Positions 26,396 to 35,489 of a stretch of DNA of 40,600 bases are shown here, piece after piece (the stretch's first letter is position 1; every line of letters starts with the position of its first letter). This stretch comes from Acidimicrobiales bacterium (GTDB lineage Bacteria > Actinomycetota > Acidimicrobiia > Acidimicrobiales > UBA8592). Position numbers and translations under genes: made by a program. The notes under the pieces were generated by a model. That model searched no databases. It was not told the origin of the DNA and was given only the letters and a program-made list of their open reading frames with translations. The stretch is taken from assembly GCA_022425805.1 (NCBI GenBank), contig JAKMEQ010000045.1:1-40600 (forward strand), written 5' to 3'.

Positions 26396-26884
26396 ATGTT
26401 AAATCTTCAGGATGTTTTTCATGTAGGAATTCGAGTACCTGATATTTATCAGGCAATGGAAGAGATGGGAGAATCTTTAAACCTTACATGGACTGAAGTA
26501 GTTGAAACTCCGGGTCAAAGACTTTGGACTCCGGAAGGTGGCCAACAAAAAGTTCCTCTAAAGTTCGTGTATTCATGTGAAGGACCTCAACATCTTGAGT
26601 TGCTTGAAGGAGCTGAAGGTTCCTTCTGGGATGGGCGTGAAGATTCTGGAGTTCACCATTTAGGAATTTGGGTAGATGATGTCAAAGCGGAAACCGACCG
26701 CCTTATCGCTCTTGGCTGGGGCCTTCTTGGATCAGCGAAGTCTCCCGAAGAAGGGTACGCCAGTATGGCGTATCTCGCTCCTCCCAGTGGAACAATAGTC
26801 GAACTTGTTACTTCTGCTAATAAACCCCGATTTGACCGATGGTACGCCGGAGGGCCCTTCTACGACGATAATTCAACGAAATAA
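26396..26884 (+). CDS. VOC (glyoxalase/bleomycin-resistance fold) protein, copy 2
   Basis: This 162-residue protein is a tandem duplicate of the product of 25823-26293: about 23 differences over 155 aligned residues by eye, roughly 85% identity. All four candidate metal ligands are conserved. Differences cluster at residues 41-43, around 50-56 and at the C-terminus, where copy 2 is longer (YDDNSTK). The sequence before the ATG (GTTAGAGGA) is also duplicated. A 102-base AT-rich spacer separates the copies. Conservation of both frames suggests that both are functional. Confidence 0.82.
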   Translation: MLNLQDVFHVGIRVPDIYQAMEEMGESLNLTWTEVVETPGQRLWTPEGGQQKVPLKFVYSCEGPQHLELLEGAEGSFWDGREDSGVHHLGIWVDDVKAETDRLIALGWGLLGSAKSPEEGYASMAYLAPPSGTIVELVTSANKPRFDRWYAGGPFYDDNSTK

Positions 26885-26911
26885 GGAATGATCCGTTATC
26901 CCTGTTTGTTG

Positions 26912-27820
26912 CTAAGAGAACGTAGCAAAGAGTTCGTCAAAAGCGGTGAACTGACCTCCGACAGTTGATGAAGGAACTAATATAGGTGTGGTCAAGCCTG
27001 CTTCATACCATGCATCGAGCCCCTCACGCACTTCACCTGCTGAACCATAAAGAGTAACATCACTTAGCCATTCATCAGTCATGAGGCCCATAAGGTGACC
27101 CGTATCTCCCCTAGATAGCGCCTCTTCTATTAATTCCATTTCTTTAACGTAACCCGCTGCCTTCCAATAGTTTCGGTAATTTGGCAAGGACACATACATC
27201 CGCAATGTTTTTCGGTTGACTTCTGCTGCGGCTTCGCGGTCATCAGAAATACACGTTGGTATCATCCCCCCTACAAAAAAATTTTCCGAGAGACTACGAT
27301 CAGTTCGCATACGCGCAAGAGCTGAAGGCAACGCACTACGCGCTCCATTAGCTAGAACAACCCCATCGCCTACTTCGGCACCAAGAGACATCATACGGTC
27401 TCTCATCGCGGCTAATACCACTGGTGGTAGTTCCCCGACATGAGATGTATTCTTAATTTTTTCGACAAAATCTCGCATATCGCTCAAAGGTTTTCCCGTT
27501 GCTAGCCCCAAACGTTTATTCATGGGAGCATGACTCACTCCTACCCCTAATTGGAAACGTTTTCCAGATATTTCATGGATGAATGCTGCTGTTGAAGAAA
27601 AATCTGCAGGGTGCCGAGTGTAAATATTCACAATGGAAGTTCCAAAAGGGATTGACTCTGTAACACTTGCGACCCCTTGACATAACCCCAAAGCATCCCC
27701 AAAACTAGGACAATAGATACCGGAGAATCCACGTTTTTCAATCTCTTTAGCGATAGCCAGAGTTTTTTTTCTACGTCCAGGGACTGCTGCTAGTGAAACA
27801 GCTGGAAGGGGCCTACTCAA
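26912..27820 (-). CDS. LLM-class (luciferase-like) F420-dependent oxidoreductase, coupled to acyl-CoA dehydrogenase
   Basis: This 302-residue luciferase-like protein has KRGFSGIYCPSFGDAL, FGTSIVNIYTRHPADF, the GKRFQLGVGVSHAPMN core and a VREGLDAWYEAGL end. It is a distant relative of the LLM protein at 22297. The start is a TTG at 27820 that overlaps the stop of the acyl-CoA dehydrogenase gene by eight bases, with GGGATGAG before it, so its translation is coupled to that gene. An F420-linked reaction on the same acyl substrate is possible but not shown. Confidence 0.82.
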   Translation of the reverse strand: MSRPLPAVSLAAVPGRRKKTLAIAKEIEKRGFSGIYCPSFGDALGLCQGVASVTESIPFGTSIVNIYTRHPADFSSTAAFIHEISGKRFQLGVGVSHAPMNKRLGLATGKPLSDMRDFVEKIKNTSHVGELPPVVLAAMRDRMMSLGAEVGDGVVLANGARSALPSALARMRTDRSLSENFFVGGMIPTCISDDREAAAEVNRKTLRMYVSLPNYRNYWKAAGYVKEMELIEEALSRGDTGHLMGLMTDEWLSDVTLYGSAGEVREGLDAWYEAGLTTPILVPSSTVGGQFTAFDELFATFS

Positions 27821-29027
27821 TTCTCATCCCAGATATAGCTCGACTGATAACTAGCTGTTGTATTTGTTCAGTGCCTTCAAAAATATCATGAATTTTAGCA
27901 TCACGATGCCAACGCTCAACAGGGTATTCTCTGGTATAGCCATAACCTCCAAGGATCTGAATCGCTCGTTCAGTCACCCAGGTAGCTACACGCCCTGCCT
28001 TAAGCTTAGCCATCGACCCTTCTGCGTTCTCGAACTTCCGTTGCTTCCCGAGCCAAGCGGCGCGCCACGTTAACATTCGAGTGGCGTCAATCTCAGTTGC
28101 CATATCGGCCAACATGAAAGCTATACCTTGGTTCTTAATAATGGGACGTCCAAATGCATGACGTTCTTTAGCGTATTCAAGGGAATACTCATATGCCGCT
28201 CGAGCAATACCAACTGCCTGTGCCGCTACTGCAGGCCGTGTCGCTTCAAAAGTCTGCATCGCAGCTTGGGAATTTCCTTTCTTCCCTTCCCTAACTCGCG
28301 CTAAACGTTTATCAAGTTTTTCTTTACCACCTAGAAGGCAACTATTAGGGATTCGCACATTGTCGAAAACGACCTCTGCGGTGTGGCTTGCCCGAATTCC
28401 GTGTTTTTTATATTTCTGCCCTTGGCTTAAACCTGAAGTATTCGGTGGGACGACAAAACTGGCATGACCTTTAGAACCGAGATCTGGGTCTACGACTCCC
28501 ACTACAACGTGAATATCAGCAATCCCACCATTAGTAATCCACGCTTTCGTTCCGTTAAGAACCCATTCATCCTTTGTTTGGTCATATTTTGCAGAAAGTC
28601 GGTAGCCTCCAACATCTGACCCAGCATCAGGTTCTGAAGCACAAAAAGCTCCAAGTTGTAAGTTGTTAGCATCCCCATAACATTGTGGAACCCACTCCAT
28701 TACCTGTTCATTGGTTCCTGCAGATGCGATGCCGGCAGCTGCCAAACCCGACCCCATGATAGCCATTCCGATACCCGCATCTCCCCAGAAAAGTTCCTCA
28801 ACTGCTATGCAAAGAGTAAGACCGGTAGGATCATTCCAGATAGCCTCTGCCATGAATTCCCATCCGTACAAGCCAATTTCAGCCGCCTGTTTAACAATCG
28901 GATACGGAAATTCTTCTCGCTCGTCCCATTCTTCGCCAGCAGGGCGGGCCACATCTTCAGCAAAACCATGCACCCAATTTTGGATACCTATTTGGTCTTC
29001 ATTTAGTTCGAGTGAAAATTCAGTCAT
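27813..29027 (-). CDS. Acyl-CoA dehydrogenase
   Basis: This 404-residue flavoprotein has CASEPDAGSDVGG, WVLNGTKAWITNGG, ERHAFGRPI, QILGGYGYTREYPVERWHRDAKI and the catalytic Glu in FEGTEQIQ. The family introduces a C2-C3 double bond into acyl-CoA and passes electrons to ETF. The length is normal, unlike the extended enzyme at 20396-21964. It is the first gene of a two-gene operon with the LLM oxidoreductase and is divergent from valS (153-base gap). Confidence 0.9.
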   Translation of the reverse strand: MTEFSLELNEDQIGIQNWVHGFAEDVARPAGEEWDEREEFPYPIVKQAAEIGLYGWEFMAEAIWNDPTGLTLCIAVEELFWGDAGIGMAIMGSGLAAAGIASAGTNEQVMEWVPQCYGDANNLQLGAFCASEPDAGSDVGGYRLSAKYDQTKDEWVLNGTKAWITNGGIADIHVVVGVVDPDLGSKGHASFVVPPNTSGLSQGQKYKKHGIRASHTAEVVFDNVRIPNSCLLGGKEKLDKRLARVREGKKGNSQAAMQTFEATRPAVAAQAVGIARAAYEYSLEYAKERHAFGRPIIKNQGIAFMLADMATEIDATRMLTWRAAWLGKQRKFENAEGSMAKLKAGRVATWVTERAIQILGGYGYTREYPVERWHRDAKIHDIFEGTEQIQQLVISRAISGMRIE

Positions 29028-29165
29028 GGTACAGCCTTGATTTAAAGAAGTCCTTTGTCGTTCTTCTAATTACAAATTAGCTTCTCGGGCCCTTGTTGCA
29101 AATTTAATAGATTTGTAATAGAACTCACCTTTCTCCCTATCTAACATCACTCGTAACCTAAACAC

Positions 29166-29180
29166 TATTAGCCTTACTCT
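29166..29180 (+). promoter_or_regulatory. Candidate -10 element for a leaderless valS transcript
   Basis: TATTAG (29166-29171) sits nine bases before the GTG at 29181 within CACTATTAG, as at the SDR gene at 23777. No ribosome binding site lies between it and the start codon. A clear -35 box is not seen. Confidence 0.4.
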
Positions 29181-32100
29181 GTGACGAAGAAAAGAGACTC
29201 TCTTCCTGAATTACCGACTAAGTACAATCCTGCCGACACAGAAGTTGAAGTTGGGCAGATTTGGACTGAGTCTGGAATTTTCCATGCAGATCCTAAACCA
29301 TCAGAGTCTCCTTCTTATTCGATCATCATCCCCCCTCCAAACGTTACTGCCCCGCTACATCTTGGCCATGCCTTAAATAACACGCTCCAAGATCTATTAA
29401 TCCGATTCCATCGAATGCGCGGGGAATCCACACTCTGGATGCCAGGAACTGATCATGCCGGCATAGCTACTCAAACTGTCGTAGAAAAGCGTCTAATCGG
29501 GGAAGGAACAAGCCGTCTTGAAATTGGGCGCGATGCTTTCGTAGAGAAAACGCAAAAATGGAAAGATGAGTACGAGCAAATTATCATCAATCAATTACTT
29601 GCGATGGGGGCGTCATGTGATTTTGACCGGACACGGTTCACTATGGACGAGATGTGCGCTATCGCTGTCCGACATGCATTTTTCATATTATTTCAAGATG
29701 GTCTGATCTACCGAGGGAAACGGCTAGTTAATTGGGATCCGGTAACTAGAACAGCACTAGCTGACGATGAAGTTGAAATGGAAGAAGTTCACGGCCACAT
29801 GTGGTATCTAAAGTATCCCTTGGCGGACGGAACAGGGGATGTAGTAGTTGCCACAACCCGACCAGAGACCATGCTGGGAGATACCGCTGTGGCAATCAAC
29901 CCCAACGACCCTAGAGCAGAGAGCCTTGTGGGAAAGACAGTTAGACTCCCGATCGTTGAGCGCCTTATCCCTATAGTTGCCGATGACCACGTCGTAATAG
30001 AAGATCCGGAAAGTGATGATCCGAAAGCCCGATATGCTTCGGGCTTCCTTAAAGTTACACCTGCCCATGACACTAACGACTGGGAGATCGGCCTTCGCCA
30101 TGACCTTCCCGTCATCAATATTCTTGGCCCTGATGGAACTATCTCTGACCAACACGGCTGGGAAGACATTTCGGCTACTGCAGAACAATTTGTAGGCCTT
30201 ACAAGAGAAGATGCTCGGACAGCTATCGTCGAATGGTTCGAGCAGCACGATCTCCTAGATGAAGTACGTCCATACTCCCATTCCGTTGGACATTCTTATC
30301 GCAGCCATGCTCCAATAGAACCCTGGTTGAGCGACCAGTGGTACGTAAATGTAACTGACGACCGATTAAGGGGCTCAGCATTACGGGCTCAGAATTCCGA
30401 ACAGTCGCCGCCTATGCCCGAAGAAATACCTGTCCGGACGGATACGCCAGGAGACGGAGAACTCAATTTCTATCCAGAAAGATACGCTCGGACGTACCAT
30501 GCTTGGCATGAGGGTATTCGTGACTGGTGTATTTCGCGGCAGCTTTGGTGGGGGCATCAGATTCCAGTCTGGATACGTGTCAGCCCAATAACCCAAAGCC
30601 CTGTTCCTATGGACAAGGCAGCCATCGATACAGCTATCAAAGTCAATAGCGACTGGGTAAGCCAAGGGGCCGCCCATGTTGTCCGTAAAATTAATCCGGA
30701 GGAAGTAGAAGAGGCAGTTTGTGTGCCTCCAGAAAGCACCCTGCAGCGGTTTGCTGATAAGACTGACGAGGAATCGCTAATTGACTCCCTCGAGTCAGAG
30801 GGCTTTACCAGAGATCCAGATGTCTTGGATACATGGTTCTCTTCTGCCCTATGGCCCCTTTCAACGATGGGCTGGCCATGGCCTGAAGATTTTCCAGAAA
30901 CTGTGGGGCTCCTCGAGAAATACAACCCTACCTCTGTGCTCTCAACCGCTCGTGAGATCATCACTCTCTGGGTGAGTAGAATGGTAATGTTCAACCGCTA
31001 TTTCCTTGGAGGTAAGCTACCCTTCAAGGACGTCTTCATCCACGCAATGGTCCAAGATGGGCAGGGGCAAAAAATGTCAAAGAGCCTCGGAAACGGGGTC
31101 GACCCACGCGACATTATTTACAGCCATGGGGCAGATGCTATGCGCTTCACATTGGTTCAAATGACTACAGACACCCAAGATGTTCGTATGCCGGTTGACA
31201 TGCTGTGTCCACATACTGGCGAAGCCTTCACCCCTTCATTTATCACCAGCCCATCCGGGCATATTGTTGCTGCTCCAGAACAAACTTCTCCGAGCGACGC
31301 CAGTAAAAAAATGATTAGTGCATACGGCGTAGCATTGGGAACTCACTTCCCTACTGATGAGATGCCTCTAGCTAGAAACTCTTCTGCAAAATTTGATCTC
31401 GGCCGTAACTTCGCAAATAAAGTCTGGAATGCAACCCGATTCGCACTCAATCGAGTTGAAGAAGACGTACAAGTTCATAGCCCGATCGACATTACCTCAA
31501 GACCATTCTCGGATCGGTGGATTATCTCCCAGCTATCGCAAACTATTACGAAATTAGAGCAGTCGATAAGTACCTACCAGTTTAACATGTACGCAGATAC
31601 CTTATATGACTTTATCTGGCATGACGTCTGTGACAGGTATCTCGAAATAGTCAAGCCGACCATCGATAATGACCCTGAACAACAAGCAGTCCTCACCGCT
31701 GTACTGGACTCTGTCCTACGCATTATGCACCCAGTCTGTCCTTTCATTACCGAAGCGCTTTGGCCGTATGTCGCGCAGGCTCGATGTGGAGAAATAGCCG
31801 GAGTGCAGCTTGGAAAGTCAGAAATTCTCGCAGGGGCAAATTGGCCAATAACGGATCTGGCCATAGGCACAGAGGAAACCCTACAAATGTTTGATCGGGC
31901 TACTTCGCTAGTGACTCTCATTCGCTCTGTGAGAGCAGAACAGAACGTGAAACCCAAACAGCTCATTACGCTTCACGCCTCCGATGCCATTCGCTATCTC
32001 TTATCCACGACAGATGGGCTTGTTGAAGTATTAGCTGGCGTAGGAGAAGTCCTCCCACTTACTCACGACCGCCCGAAAATCGCCAGTCCTTTGACTTTCG

Positions 32101-32342
32101 AAGGTTCCGAAGTCCTCATATCAGGCTTACTCGATACGGTGGATGTAGAAGCACAACAAAACCGATTAACAAAGCTCGTAGAAGAAAAAACTAGGCAAAT
32201 CGATGGTTTTGAAAATCGTCTTTCTAACCCGGGTTATGTCCAGAATGCAAAATCTGAGCTTGTGGAAGAGACTAGAGCTTTACTAGGTAAAGCCAAAGCG
32301 GACTTAGCAGCCGCACAAGATTCTCTCACTAAACTGAAGTAA
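29181..32342 (+). CDS. valS: Valyl-tRNA synthetase with large insertion
   Basis: ValRS charges tRNA-Val in the cytoplasm. The class I signature is HLGH (60-63) in PPPNVTAPLHLGHALNN, the editing domain includes TTRPETMLGDTAVAINPND, and KMSKS is at 631-635. A C-terminal coiled coil (VDVEAQQNRLTKLVEEKTRQ onward) is present. The protein is 1053 residues, against roughly 880-950 for common ValRS. The extra length includes about 60 residues (about 672-737, beginning CPHTGEAF) between the KMSKS region and the anticodon-binding domain, and a segment near SALRAQNSEQ before the WCISRQLWWGH motif. Similar insertions occur, from memory, in planctomycete ValRS. The start is GTG and is possibly leaderless. 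Confidence 0.95.
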   Translation: MTKKRDSLPELPTKYNPADTEVEVGQIWTESGIFHADPKPSESPSYSIIIPPPNVTAPLHLGHALNNTLQDLLIRFHRMRGESTLWMPGTDHAGIATQTVVEKRLIGEGTSRLEIGRDAFVEKTQKWKDEYEQIIINQLLAMGASCDFDRTRFTMDEMCAIAVRHAFFILFQDGLIYRGKRLVNWDPVTRTALADDEVEMEEVHGHMWYLKYPLADGTGDVVVATTRPETMLGDTAVAINPNDPRAESLVGKTVRLPIVERLIPIVADDHVVIEDPESDDPKARYASGFLKVTPAHDTNDWEIGLRHDLPVINILGPDGTISDQHGWEDISATAEQFVGLTREDARTAIVEWFEQHDLLDEVRPYSHSVGHSYRSHAPIEPWLSDQWYVNVTDDRLRGSALRAQNSEQSPPMPEEIPVRTDTPGDGELNFYPERYARTYHAWHEGIRDWCISRQLWWGHQIPVWIRVSPITQSPVPMDKAAIDTAIKVNSDWVSQGAAHVVRKINPEEVEEAVCVPPESTLQRFADKTDEESLIDSLESEGFTRDPDVLDTWFSSALWPLSTMGWPWPEDFPETVGLLEKYNPTSVLSTAREIITLWVSRMVMFNRYFLGGKLPFKDVFIHAMVQDGQGQKMSKSLGNGVDPRDIIYSHGADAMRFTLVQMTTDTQDVRMPVDMLCPHTGEAFTPSFITSPSGHIVAAPEQTSPSDASKKMISAYGVALGTHFPTDEMPLARNSSAKFDLGRNFANKVWNATRFALNRVEEDVQVHSPIDITSRPFSDRWIISQLSQTITKLEQSISTYQFNMYADTLYDFIWHDVCDRYLEIVKPTIDNDPEQQAVLTAVLDSVLRIMHPVCPFITEALWPYVAQARCGEIAGVQLGKSEILAGANWPITDLAIGTEETLQMFDRATSLVTLIRSVRAEQNVKPKQLITLHASDAIRYLLSTTDGLVEVLAGVGEVLPLTHDRPKIASPLTFEGSEVLISGLLDTVDVEAQQNRLTKLVEEKTRQIDGFENRLSNPGYVQNAKSELVEETRALLGKAKADLAAAQDSLTKLK

Positions 32343-32350
32343 CGCTCTTA

Positions 32351-33385
32351 TCAGCTCTCTTCACCCTGTCGGTTAATCCAAACAGTCCTTTGAGGAAATG
32401 GCATTTCGATTCCAGCTTCATCAAAAGCTTCTTTGATGCGCAGCCGTAGCTCTCTGGCTACAGCCCACTGATCGGAGGCATTAGTCTTTGCGACAAGACG
32501 GAGTGTTATTCCATCAGCTCCAAGACTCTGAACACCACTAACGGTCGGCTCCTCAATAATATCGCCACCAGTGAATTCCTCATCATGCCAAAGCTCCATG
32601 GCAACGCTCTTAAGAACTTCTTGCGCTTGGCGAAGGTCTGTATCATAAGCCACATCGATATCTAACAGGGCTCGTGCCCAAACTTGAGACGTGTTCCCGA
32701 CTCGGGCTATTTCGCCATTCGGTATATACCAAATACTGCCATTACCGTCACGAAGAATCGTTGTACGAAGCGTGACTCGTTCAACAGTCCCTGAAACGAG
32801 TCCTACGTCGATGTAATCACCAACCCCATACTGATCTTCTACCAGCATGAAAACCCCAGATAAAAAATCTTTAACAATTGATTGGGCACCAAACCCAACT
32901 GCAACACCGACGATGCCTGCTCCCGCAATGAGTGGACCCAAATTAATCCCCAATTCACCCATCATCATTAATCCAGCAACTGTCCAGATAACAAGATTCG
33001 CACCACTTGAGAGAACCGACGTCAATGTCTCTGTTCTGGCTTTCGTCCGAGCTTCCTGTTGTTCATCAATCAGAATCTTCCCGGCTTTAACTTTCTTTAT
33101 CTGCGCTAACGCTCGGCTCTTCTTGTCATCAGTAAGACGTTCACCGAAATGGGTTACTGCTCTCTTCATCACACGTGAAACGATAAAAGCGGCAATGAAA
33201 ACAACGATGATTTTTAATGGGCGATCTACGGCCCACCCAACGATAGACGCAAGGTTTTTATTGTTCGAAGCGTTGAATACCCATTCACAAATTTGCTGTG
33301 GATTATTTCCGCAGGCGTCAGTCAAGCTATCAATTGCTGTATCAGCAACAGTATTTTGAAGAAGGCCAAATAGGTGAGGACTCAT
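32351..33385 (-). CDS. MscS-family mechanosensitive channel
   Basis: This 344-residue protein has an N-terminal extension with two Cys residues, hydrophobic segments at about 55-75 and 125-165, and the pore helix GPLIAGAGIVGVAVGFGAQSIVKDF. After it comes the MscS beta domain (LVEDQYGVGDYIDVGLVSGTVERVTLRTT) and the alpha/beta domain ending in IEMPFPQRTVWI. It would open under membrane tension and release solutes in hypo-osmotic shock. I use the ATG at 33385; a TTG two codons earlier is possible. Its stop lies eight bases from the valS stop (convergent). Confidence 0.88.
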   Translation of the reverse strand: MSPHLFGLLQNTVADTAIDSLTDACGNNPQQICEWVFNASNNKNLASIVGWAVDRPLKIIVVFIAAFIVSRVMKRAVTHFGERLTDDKKSRALAQIKKVKAGKILIDEQQEARTKARTETLTSVLSSGANLVIWTVAGLMMMGELGINLGPLIAGAGIVGVAVGFGAQSIVKDFLSGVFMLVEDQYGVGDYIDVGLVSGTVERVTLRTTILRDGNGSIWYIPNGEIARVGNTSQVWARALLDIDVAYDTDLRQAQEVLKSVAMELWHDEEFTGGDIIEEPTVSGVQSLGADGITLRLVAKTNASDQWAVARELRLRIKEAFDEAGIEMPFPQRTVWINRQGEES

Positions 33386-33477
33386 GCCCAAATATTAGAT
33401 ACTGATTGGACATAGATTTGTGATAGTCAAAGAAAAATCTCAATTTCTCTACACGAGCTTAATAAAAGCTGATTTTT

Positions 33478-33517
33478 ATAGATTTTAGAATATAATCCTA
33501 TTAATTTCATAGATTTT
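33478..33517 (+). promoter_or_regulatory. Promoter -10 flanked by direct repeats before the molybdate regulator
   Basis: A perfect TATAAT lies at 33491-33496 in a very AT-rich stretch. The word ATAGATTTT occurs on both sides of it, at 33478-33486 and 33509-33517, 31 bp apart (about three helical turns). A good -35 hexamer is not evident. The repeats could be sites for the regulator encoded just downstream, giving self-control of the mod genes. Confidence 0.45.
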
Positions 33518-33533
33518 TAATAAAGGATTTCAT

Positions 33534-33923
33534 ATGACAACTTATCGCATGGGCCAAGTTGCTTCTCTTCTAGCAGTAAGTGTGGATACTGTTCGCTCTT
33601 GGGTCGATGAAGGGCGCATTGCGGCAACTCGAACAGACGGCGGACATCGAAATATCTCAGGCGTCGATCTTGCTCGATTTCTTCAAGAAATGAATGACTT
33701 CGAGACCGAACACGGACAGCGACTATCTGCACGGAATCGTTTTGTTGGTTTAGTAACGCAAGTAATTCAGAATGACGTGATGGCACAAGTCGAAATTCAA
33801 GCCGGCGGGCACCGTTTTATTTCTATCATTTCTGCTGAAGCAGCTAAGGAAATGCAACTAGAGCAAGGAGTTCTTGCTGCAGCCGTAGTCAAAGCAACCA
33901 ACGTCGTGGTAGAACTACCCTGA
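33534..33923 (+). CDS. Molybdate-responsive regulator: helix-turn-helix plus TOBE/Mop domain
   Basis: This 129-residue protein joins an excisionase/MerR-type winged helix-turn-helix (YRMGQVASLLAVSVDTVRSW, then a GGHRNISG wing) to a C-terminal Mop/TOBE domain (residues about 65-129: ARNRFVGLVTQVIQNDVMAQ through a VVKATNVVVE end) that binds molybdate or tungstate. It likely senses molybdate and controls modABC, which begin 20 bases downstream. AAAGGA lies about seven bases before the ATG. It replaces the ModE-type regulator of proteobacteria. Confidence 0.88.
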   Translation: MTTYRMGQVASLLAVSVDTVRSWVDEGRIAATRTDGGHRNISGVDLARFLQEMNDFETEHGQRLSARNRFVGLVTQVIQNDVMAQVEIQAGGHRFISIISAEAAKEMQLEQGVLAAAVVKATNVVVELP

Positions 33924-33943
33924 AATCCGACATTGACCACTTC

Positions 33944-34705
33944 ATGAGACTACAAAAGAAACAACGTTTCACTCAGGAGGCAGTTGCGGCCATACTTGCC
34001 ATAACTTTCGGTTTCTTCCTCATGTGTTGCAGCGGTGACAGTTCGACCCTGAGAGTCATGGCGGCCGCTTCATTATCCGATGCTTTTCATGAGATAGCAG
34101 AAGCTTTTGAACATGAAACAGGAACAAGGTCCACAATATATACAGCCGGCAGTACGACTCTTGCCACACAACTCGAAGAAGGTGCTGAGGCAGACGTCAT
34201 CGGCTTAGCAAATGAACAGACACTAGAGCGTGTCATCACCTCGGGCCGAGTAGCAGATAATACGCTCGTTCAAATCTTCGCAACGAACCGTATGGTCATT
34301 GTCACACCGAAAGGGAATCCAGCATCGATTTCATCGTTCAAGGATCTGCCCGACGTCCTTCTAGCTATCTGCGCCCCTGCTGTTCCCTGTGGAGTTCTTT
34401 CATACGAGTTAGCAGAACGCAAAGGGGTCGTATTGAAGCCTGCCTCAGAGGAGCCAAGCGTACGATCTGTCAGAACCAAGGTTGAGCTTGGCGAAGTTGA
34501 TGCTGGCTTAATCTACATCACGGACACCACTATGAATATGGAAGTCATCAGAATACAAGACAGCGAAGACGTCTTCACCCGATACCCCATAGCAGTTCTT
34601 GAACCTTCCAAAGCAGAAGCCGAAGATTTCGTAGCGTTCGTGATCTCCGACAATGGACAATCAATTCTGAAGAAACACGGATTCGGGGTAAAATATGAAA
34701 ACTAA
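33944..34705 (+). CDS. modA: Molybdate ABC transporter substrate-binding protein ModA
   Basis: This 253-residue protein has a hydrophobic signal (13-27) ending in a Cys pair (FLMCCSGD), so it is probably a lipoprotein although the lipobox is atypical. The mature part matches ModA: LRVMAAASLSDAFHEIAEAF, TAGSTTLATQLEEGAEADVIGLA, and GEVDAGLIYITD. It should capture molybdate (or tungstate) outside the membrane. Its end overlaps modB by 11 bases. Confidence 0.9.
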   Translation: MRLQKKQRFTQEAVAAILAITFGFFLMCCSGDSSTLRVMAAASLSDAFHEIAEAFEHETGTRSTIYTAGSTTLATQLEEGAEADVIGLANEQTLERVITSGRVADNTLVQIFATNRMVIVTPKGNPASISSFKDLPDVLLAICAPAVPCGVLSYELAERKGVVLKPASEEPSVRSVRTKVELGEVDAGLIYITDTTMNMEVIRIQDSEDVFTRYPIAVLEPSKAEAEDFVAFVISDNGQSILKKHGFGVKYEN

Positions 34706-35489
34706 AAAGTTGTCCTCTGCCCCTCTGCCCGTTGTAAGCATTGGTGCTTTGGCAACTATATTAATCCTGCTTCCATTCATCGGACTCGCCCAAAGGACAC
34801 CCTGGTCTTCCTTTTTTTCTATCCTTACCGAGCAATCGGTCAGGAGAGCAATCACCTTGTCACTCATCGTGGCTACGACTTCAGCGCTCATTTGCCTTCT
34901 TCTCGGATTACCGCTCGGGTGGATTCTCGCCCGATCCCAAAATCGGTGGATACGATTCCTAAGGGCGGCAGTACTATTACCCATGGTCCTGCCACCTGTT
35001 GCCGGCGGTACCGCCTTGCTATTTGCCCTCGGTAGAAGAGGTTTCGTGGGGCAGAAACTCGATGAGTGGTTCGGCATAACCCTTCCGTTTACAACAACCG
35101 GAGCTGTGGTCGCGGCTACGTTTGTGTCGTTGCCCTTCTTTGTCCTTGCGATTGAATCATCTTTAAGCGACTTAGATTTAGACTTTGAGGAGAGCGCTAT
35201 GAGCCTTGGTTCAAGCCCCTCTCGTACTTTCTTCACCGTTACCATTCCAATGATTCGAACAGGGCTGATCACTGGCTTGACGCTCTCATGGGCGCGTGCT
35301 CTCGGGGAGTTTGGGGCAACAATAACTTTTGCTGGAGATAACCCGGAACGAACACGTACCCTCCCGCTAGAGCTTTTCGTTGCATTGGAAAGTGACCCAA
35401 GTAGGGCAATTGTTCTTGGGATGATCATGGTGACTATTTCTCTCGGGGTCTTGATCACTCTTCGGGGTAGATGGATGGGACAACGATGA
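34695..35489 (+). CDS. modB: Molybdate ABC transporter permease ModB
   Basis: This 264-residue inner-membrane permease has about five or six hydrophobic segments and the EAA-type loop ESAMSLGSSPSRTFFTVTIP that contacts the ATPase. PMVLPPVAGGTALLFALGR and SWARALGEFGATITFAGD are typical of ModB. It overlaps modA by 11 bases and modC by four (ATGA). Confidence 0.92.
   Translation: MKTKKLSSAPLPVVSIGALATILILLPFIGLAQRTPWSSFFSILTEQSVRRAITLSLIVATTSALICLLLGLPLGWILARSQNRWIRFLRAAVLLPMVLPPVAGGTALLFALGRRGFVGQKLDEWFGITLPFTTTGAVVAATFVSLPFFVLAIESSLSDLDLDFEESAMSLGSSPSRTFFTVTIPMIRTGLITGLTLSWARALGEFGATITFAGDNPERTRTLPLELFVALESDPSRAIVLGMIMVTISLGVLITLRGRWMGQR

Larger units (their letters stand above)
25812..26884 (+). 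repeat. Tandem gene duplication of the VOC genes including the ribosome binding site
   Basis: Copy 1 (from the GTTAGAGGA motif just before 25823 to 26293) and copy 2 (from the matching motif just before 26396 to 26884) are direct repeats. Long stretches are identical at base level, for example around 26000-26080 and 26570-26650. Similarity drops in the spacer and at the 3' ends. Confidence 0.85.
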
